6,034 nt of DNA from Bacteroidales bacterium (GTDB taxonomy: Bacteria; Bacteroidota; Bacteroidia; Bacteroidales; PUMT01): the NCBI GenBank assembly GCA_007132365.1, contig SLOS01000356.1, forward strand, positions 1 to 6,034, written 5' to 3'. The notes under the pieces were generated by a model that saw only the letters and a program-made list of their open reading frames with translations, did not search any database and was not told where the DNA came from. Positions 4,962-6,034 of the stretch are shown here, in pieces. Position 1 is the first letter of the stretch. Each line of letters starts with the position of its first letter. The position numbers were made by a program, and so were the translations under genes.

Positions 4962-6034
4962 AAAAATATTGGTGAAGCAATAACAAGGCCCTTGTTTTTT
5001 GCGGGGTTACTTTTTCTATTGGTGGCTTTTATGGCAACAGCCGAAATGCCCCGTTATATTACTGTAAGCGGTACCGTTAAGGATGCCGTTACCGGAAAGG
5101 GTATTGCCTTTGCAAGTGTTTCTTTAACGGGAAGCCATATTGGCACCGTTTCAAATCTGGACGGGTTGTTTACCCTTAAGGTTCCGGTTTTGCCAGATAA
5201 TTCAGATATCAGTATATCTCATCTTGGTTACAGGCGAGCGGACTTCAGTATTGATGAAATTGACGTTGACAGGAGGGATTTCCTTATTGAACCCCACACC
5301 GTTCTTCTTGAGGAGGTCGTCATCAGGCCGACTGATGCAAGGGCAATAGTCGTTTCAGCCCTTCGCAGAATTGAGGAGAATTATCCCGTTGTACCCTACA
5401 GGCTCACCGGTTTTTACCGGGAAACTATCAGGCAGAGAAGAGAATACGTTTCAATTTCCGAGGCCGTGGTGGATATCTATCAGGCTCCCTATAATTCAGA
5501 AAGAGATATGAATATGTTCAGGATTATCCAGGGGAGGAAGAGCGGAAATGTAAAGAGGGCTGATACTTTGCTTGTCAAACTGCAGGGCGGCCCTCATGTT
5601 TCAATGTTGCTCGATGTGGCGAAAAATCCCGAGCTTATTATGTCATCGGAGACAGCAAATTTTTATAATTTTGATTTGGTTGATATAGTTAAGGTTGATG
5701 AGGTATCCAACTATGTCATCTCCTTCAGTCCCCGTATCATTGTTGATTACCCCCTCTATTACGGGAAACTGTATATTTCAGTAGAGCGTCATGCAATTAC
5801 GATGGCTGAATTCAGCCTTGATCTGAGCGACAGGGACAAGGCGGCCCAGAGTTTCATACTGAGGAAGCCGGCCAGGCTAAGGTTTAACCCGGTCAATACC
5901 AGGTATCTTGCAAGTTATAAAGAGGTGGATGGCAAATACCATGTGAATTACCTTCGGTATGAGCTTGAGTTTTTCGCGGACTGGCGGAGGAGGCTTTTCC
6001 GTACAGGTTATACAATTATGTCTGAGATGGCCAT
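4959..6034 (+). CDS. Exported CarboxypepD_reg-like domain protein (partial, 3' cut by window)
   Basis: The frame stays open from GTG 4959 to the window end: 358 complete codons and two extra bases. An in-frame TAA at 4953-4955 makes this GTG the first possible start, and only it gives a full Sec signal peptide (residues 1-28, cleavage after MATA). Residues ~35-112 form a CarboxypepD_reg-like beta-sandwich (VSGTVKDAVTGKGIAFASVS, then GTVSNLDGLFTLKVP and ISHLGYRRADF), ending in LLEEVVIRP at 116-124. After it come ARAIVVSALRRIEENYP at 127-143, GFYRE at 151-155 and SEAVVDIYQAPY at 167-178, a combination recurring in Bacteroidota surface or outer-membrane-associated proteins of unknown function. 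Later parts (LYYGKLYISVERHAITMAEFSLDL at 266-289) look beta-rich. The same sandwich opens SusC/TonB receptors, but no plug domain follows, so a transporter call is not supported. Role unknown; the C-terminus is outside the window. Confidence 0.85.
   Translation, partial: MKNIGEAITRPLFFAGLLFLLVAFMATAEMPRYITVSGTVKDAVTGKGIAFASVSLTGSHIGTVSNLDGLFTLKVPVLPDNSDISISHLGYRRADFSIDEIDVDRRDFLIEPHTVLLEEVVIRPTDARAIVVSALRRIEENYPVVPYRLTGFYRETIRQRREYVSISEAVVDIYQAPYNSERDMNMFRIIQGRKSGNVKRADTLLVKLQGGPHVSMLLDVAKNPELIMSSETANFYNFDLVDIVKVDEVSNYVISFSPRIIVDYPLYYGKLYISVERHAITMAEFSLDLSDRDKAAQSFILRKPARLRFNPVNTRYLASYKEVDGKYHVNYLRYELEFFADWRRRLFRTGYTIMSEMA

Noticed and set aside
5140..5349. A 69-codon plus-strand frame inside the CarboxypepD_reg-like gene
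   Set aside because: It is out of frame with the long open reading frame that carries the recognisable domain.
1..6034. Search for tRNA, rRNA, CRISPR, insertion sequences, attachment sites or a defence system
   Set aside because: No long direct or terminal repeats, transposase, integrase or structured RNA pattern was seen; the genes are metabolic or surface-associated.

Overview
The window looks like a chromosomal segment from a member of the Bacteroidota. The evidence is a lipoprotein and other exported proteins of Bacteroidota-typical families (DUF6807/PmoA-like, Tat-tagged Gfo/Idh/MocA oxidoreductase, CarboxypepD_reg-like protein with a GFYRE motif). Start codons lack Shine-Dalgarno sequences, spacers are AT-rich, and one spacer holds a promoter pair resembling the Bacteroides TTTG / TAnnTTTG elements. 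This is a phylum-level inference from family content; no genus can be named.

Layout from left to right. (1) Bases 1-78 are probably the last 25 codons of a plus-strand gene that ends one base before the next start. (2) 80-1300 (+) is a DUF6807 lipoprotein. (3) 1301-1472 is a convergent spacer with a strong minus-strand intrinsic terminator. (4) 1473-2822 (-) is a Gfo/Idh/MocA-family oxidoreductase with a Tat signal. (5) 3002-3709 (-) is a deoxyribose-phosphate aldolase (DeoC), 179 bases upstream of the oxidoreductase in the direction of transcription. (6) 3710-3903 is a divergent control region with two facing candidate promoters and a leader hairpin. (7) 3904-4779 (+) is an RraA-family protein with a Sec signal peptide. 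(8) 4959 to the right edge (+) is the first 358 codons of an exported CarboxypepD_reg-like protein, starting with GTG and cut by the window end.

How they may work together: the DUF6807 protein, the oxidoreductase and the RraA-like protein all carry export signals, and the first two belong to families often found around carbohydrate catabolism in Bacteroidota. DeoC is the only clearly cytoplasmic enzyme. A small catabolic neighbourhood with an extracytoplasmic oxidation or aldol-cleavage step is a reasonable hypothesis, but no transporter, glycoside hydrolase, SusC/SusD pair or regulator is visible here to name a substrate.

No RNA gene, CRISPR array, insertion sequence, attachment site or origin was seen. 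No stretch longer than 200 bases lacks a gene. The most unusual points are the exported RraA-like protein with a long insert, the altered glycine loop of the oxidoreductase, and the compact divergent control region.
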